Source of the DNA: Cyclobacterium amurskyense
GTDB taxonomy: Bacteria > Bacteroidota > Bacteroidia > Cytophagales > Cyclobacteriaceae
Length of the DNA: 64,000 bases
Reading direction: 5' to 3'
Assembly (NCBI RefSeq): GCF_001050135.1
Contig: NZ_CP012040.1
Span: forward strand, 5,473,001 to 5,537,000
Shown in pieces: positions 63,453 to 64,000 of the stretch. The position numbers were made by a program, and so were the translations under genes. Under the pieces are notes generated by a model. It ran no database searches. It saw only the letters and a program-made list of their open reading frames with translations, and was not told the origin of the DNA. Every line of letters begins with the position of its first letter. The stretch's first letter is position 1.

Positions 63453-64000
63453 ATGGAATATAAGCGACTATTGGAGAATAACAGGGTTTGGGTTCAGAAA
63501 AAATTGGCCCAAGACAAAGATTTTTTTGAAAAGCTTTCCAAAGGTCAAACGCCTAAGCACCTTTTTATTGGTTGTAGTGACAGCAGGGTTACAGCAGAAG
63601 AACTTTTAGGGGCTGATGCTGGGGAAGTATTTGTACACAGAAACATCGCGAATTTAGTTCCTAATAATGACAATAATTCAGCCTCGGTAATAGAGTATGC
63701 TGTGGGCCACCTAGAAGTGCGACATATAATTGTCTGCGGTCATTACTTGTGCGGGGGAATAGCTGCCGCTCTGGAATCAAAAGACTTAGGTATATTAAAT
63801 CCCTGGTTAAGAAATATTAGGGATGTATATCGTTTACATTTTCAAGAGTTAAATTTAATTACGAATGAGCGGGAGCGATACAATCGACTTGTCGAATTGA
63901 ATGTTCAGGAACAATGCATAAATGTGATAAAAATGGCTGTATGGCAAAAGAGCTTCCTAAAAAATGGAGGTCCAATAATTCATGGAGTTGTTTTTGATAT
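63453..64000 (+). CDS. Beta-class carbonic anhydrase (cut by right edge)
   Basis: 182 codons visible from ATG 63453, open to the window end; full proteins have about 200-220 residues. It interconverts CO2 and bicarbonate with zinc held by Cys-His-Cys. Seen: HLFIGCSDSRVTAEELLGAD (first Cys and the Asp-Arg dyad), VFVHRNIANLVPNND, and VCGHYLCGGIAAAL (His and second Cys). HHM residues EYAVGHLEV also fit. Upstream lies the MITE-like copy 7. Confidence 0.95.
   Translation, partial: MEYKRLLENNRVWVQKKLAQDKDFFEKLSKGQTPKHLFIGCSDSRVTAEELLGADAGEVFVHRNIANLVPNNDNNSASVIEYAVGHLEVRHIIVCGHYLCGGIAAALESKDLGILNPWLRNIRDVYRLHFQELNLITNERERYNRLVELNVQEQCINVIKMAVWQKSFLKNGGPIIHGVVFD

Overview
This window is a chromosomal segment of a low-GC Bacteroidota, most likely of the order Cytophagales (Cyclobacteriaceae-like). 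The pointers are: several TAnnTTTG minus-7 promoter elements, PVC/Bacteroidota-type heme-binding lipoproteins with HEAT repeats, BlaR1/M56 peptidases carrying TonB-like tails, split transketolase genes, DUF6807 and CE15 carbohydrate genes, and a fused HisB. The genus is an inference; no rRNA or marker alignment is available here.

Bases 1-7060 are an accessory island lying just downstream of the 3' end of a tRNA-Ser(GCT). It holds a broken RHS/YD-repeat gene, a 1087-residue protein with an apparent DUF4297/Cap4-like PD-(D/E)XK nuclease head and a long helical tail, a fragment of a second gene just upstream of it, a separate RHS core tip with a nonsense codon, and a ParE-type toxin-antitoxin pair. 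These cassettes are separated by copies of one repeat unit. I read the unit as an internally deleted RAYT/Y1-type transposable element, because two copies still encode recognisable pieces of the transposase. This repeat-punctuated toxin/defence array is the most unusual part of the window.

Bases 7.7-22 kb are ordinary chromosome: a fumarylacetoacetate-hydrolase family enzyme, an M23 peptidase, Bcp peroxiredoxin, two-subunit transketolase, a DUF6807 protein, a DUF1003 membrane protein, two outer-membrane barrels, argS, glutathione peroxidase, menA, a tandem universal stress protein and a SUI1/YciH factor. At 22.2 kb lies a glutamyl-tRNA-reductase-like protein that has lost the catalytic Cys motif.

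Bases 24.1-28.8 kb are a hisG-hisD-hisC-hisB operon preceded by a short histidine-rich leader ORF placed immediately after a good promoter, so histidine attenuation is likely. Then come two tandem, closely related heme-binding lipoproteins, an AGE-family epimerase, a BlaI/BlaR1 pair, tyrS, a TetR regulator, an SDR, a BrkB-family membrane protein, an acyltransferase/patatin pair, accA, a LolD-like ABC ATPase, sucC, tRNA-Arg(TCG), an orphan M56-TonB protein, a glucuronoyl esterase/mannonate dehydratase pair, a ceramidase-like lipid hydrolase, gapA, a bile-acid-symporter family transporter with a PlsC-like acyltransferase, a pirin and a truncated beta-carbonic anhydrase at the right edge.

Seven copies of an approximately 210-bp palindromic, MITE-like repeat are scattered in intergenic gaps (23.7, 41.7, 42.1, 43.7, 45.2, 56.5 and 63.2 kb). 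Different copies show paired base changes in opposite stem arms, so the fold itself appears to be conserved.
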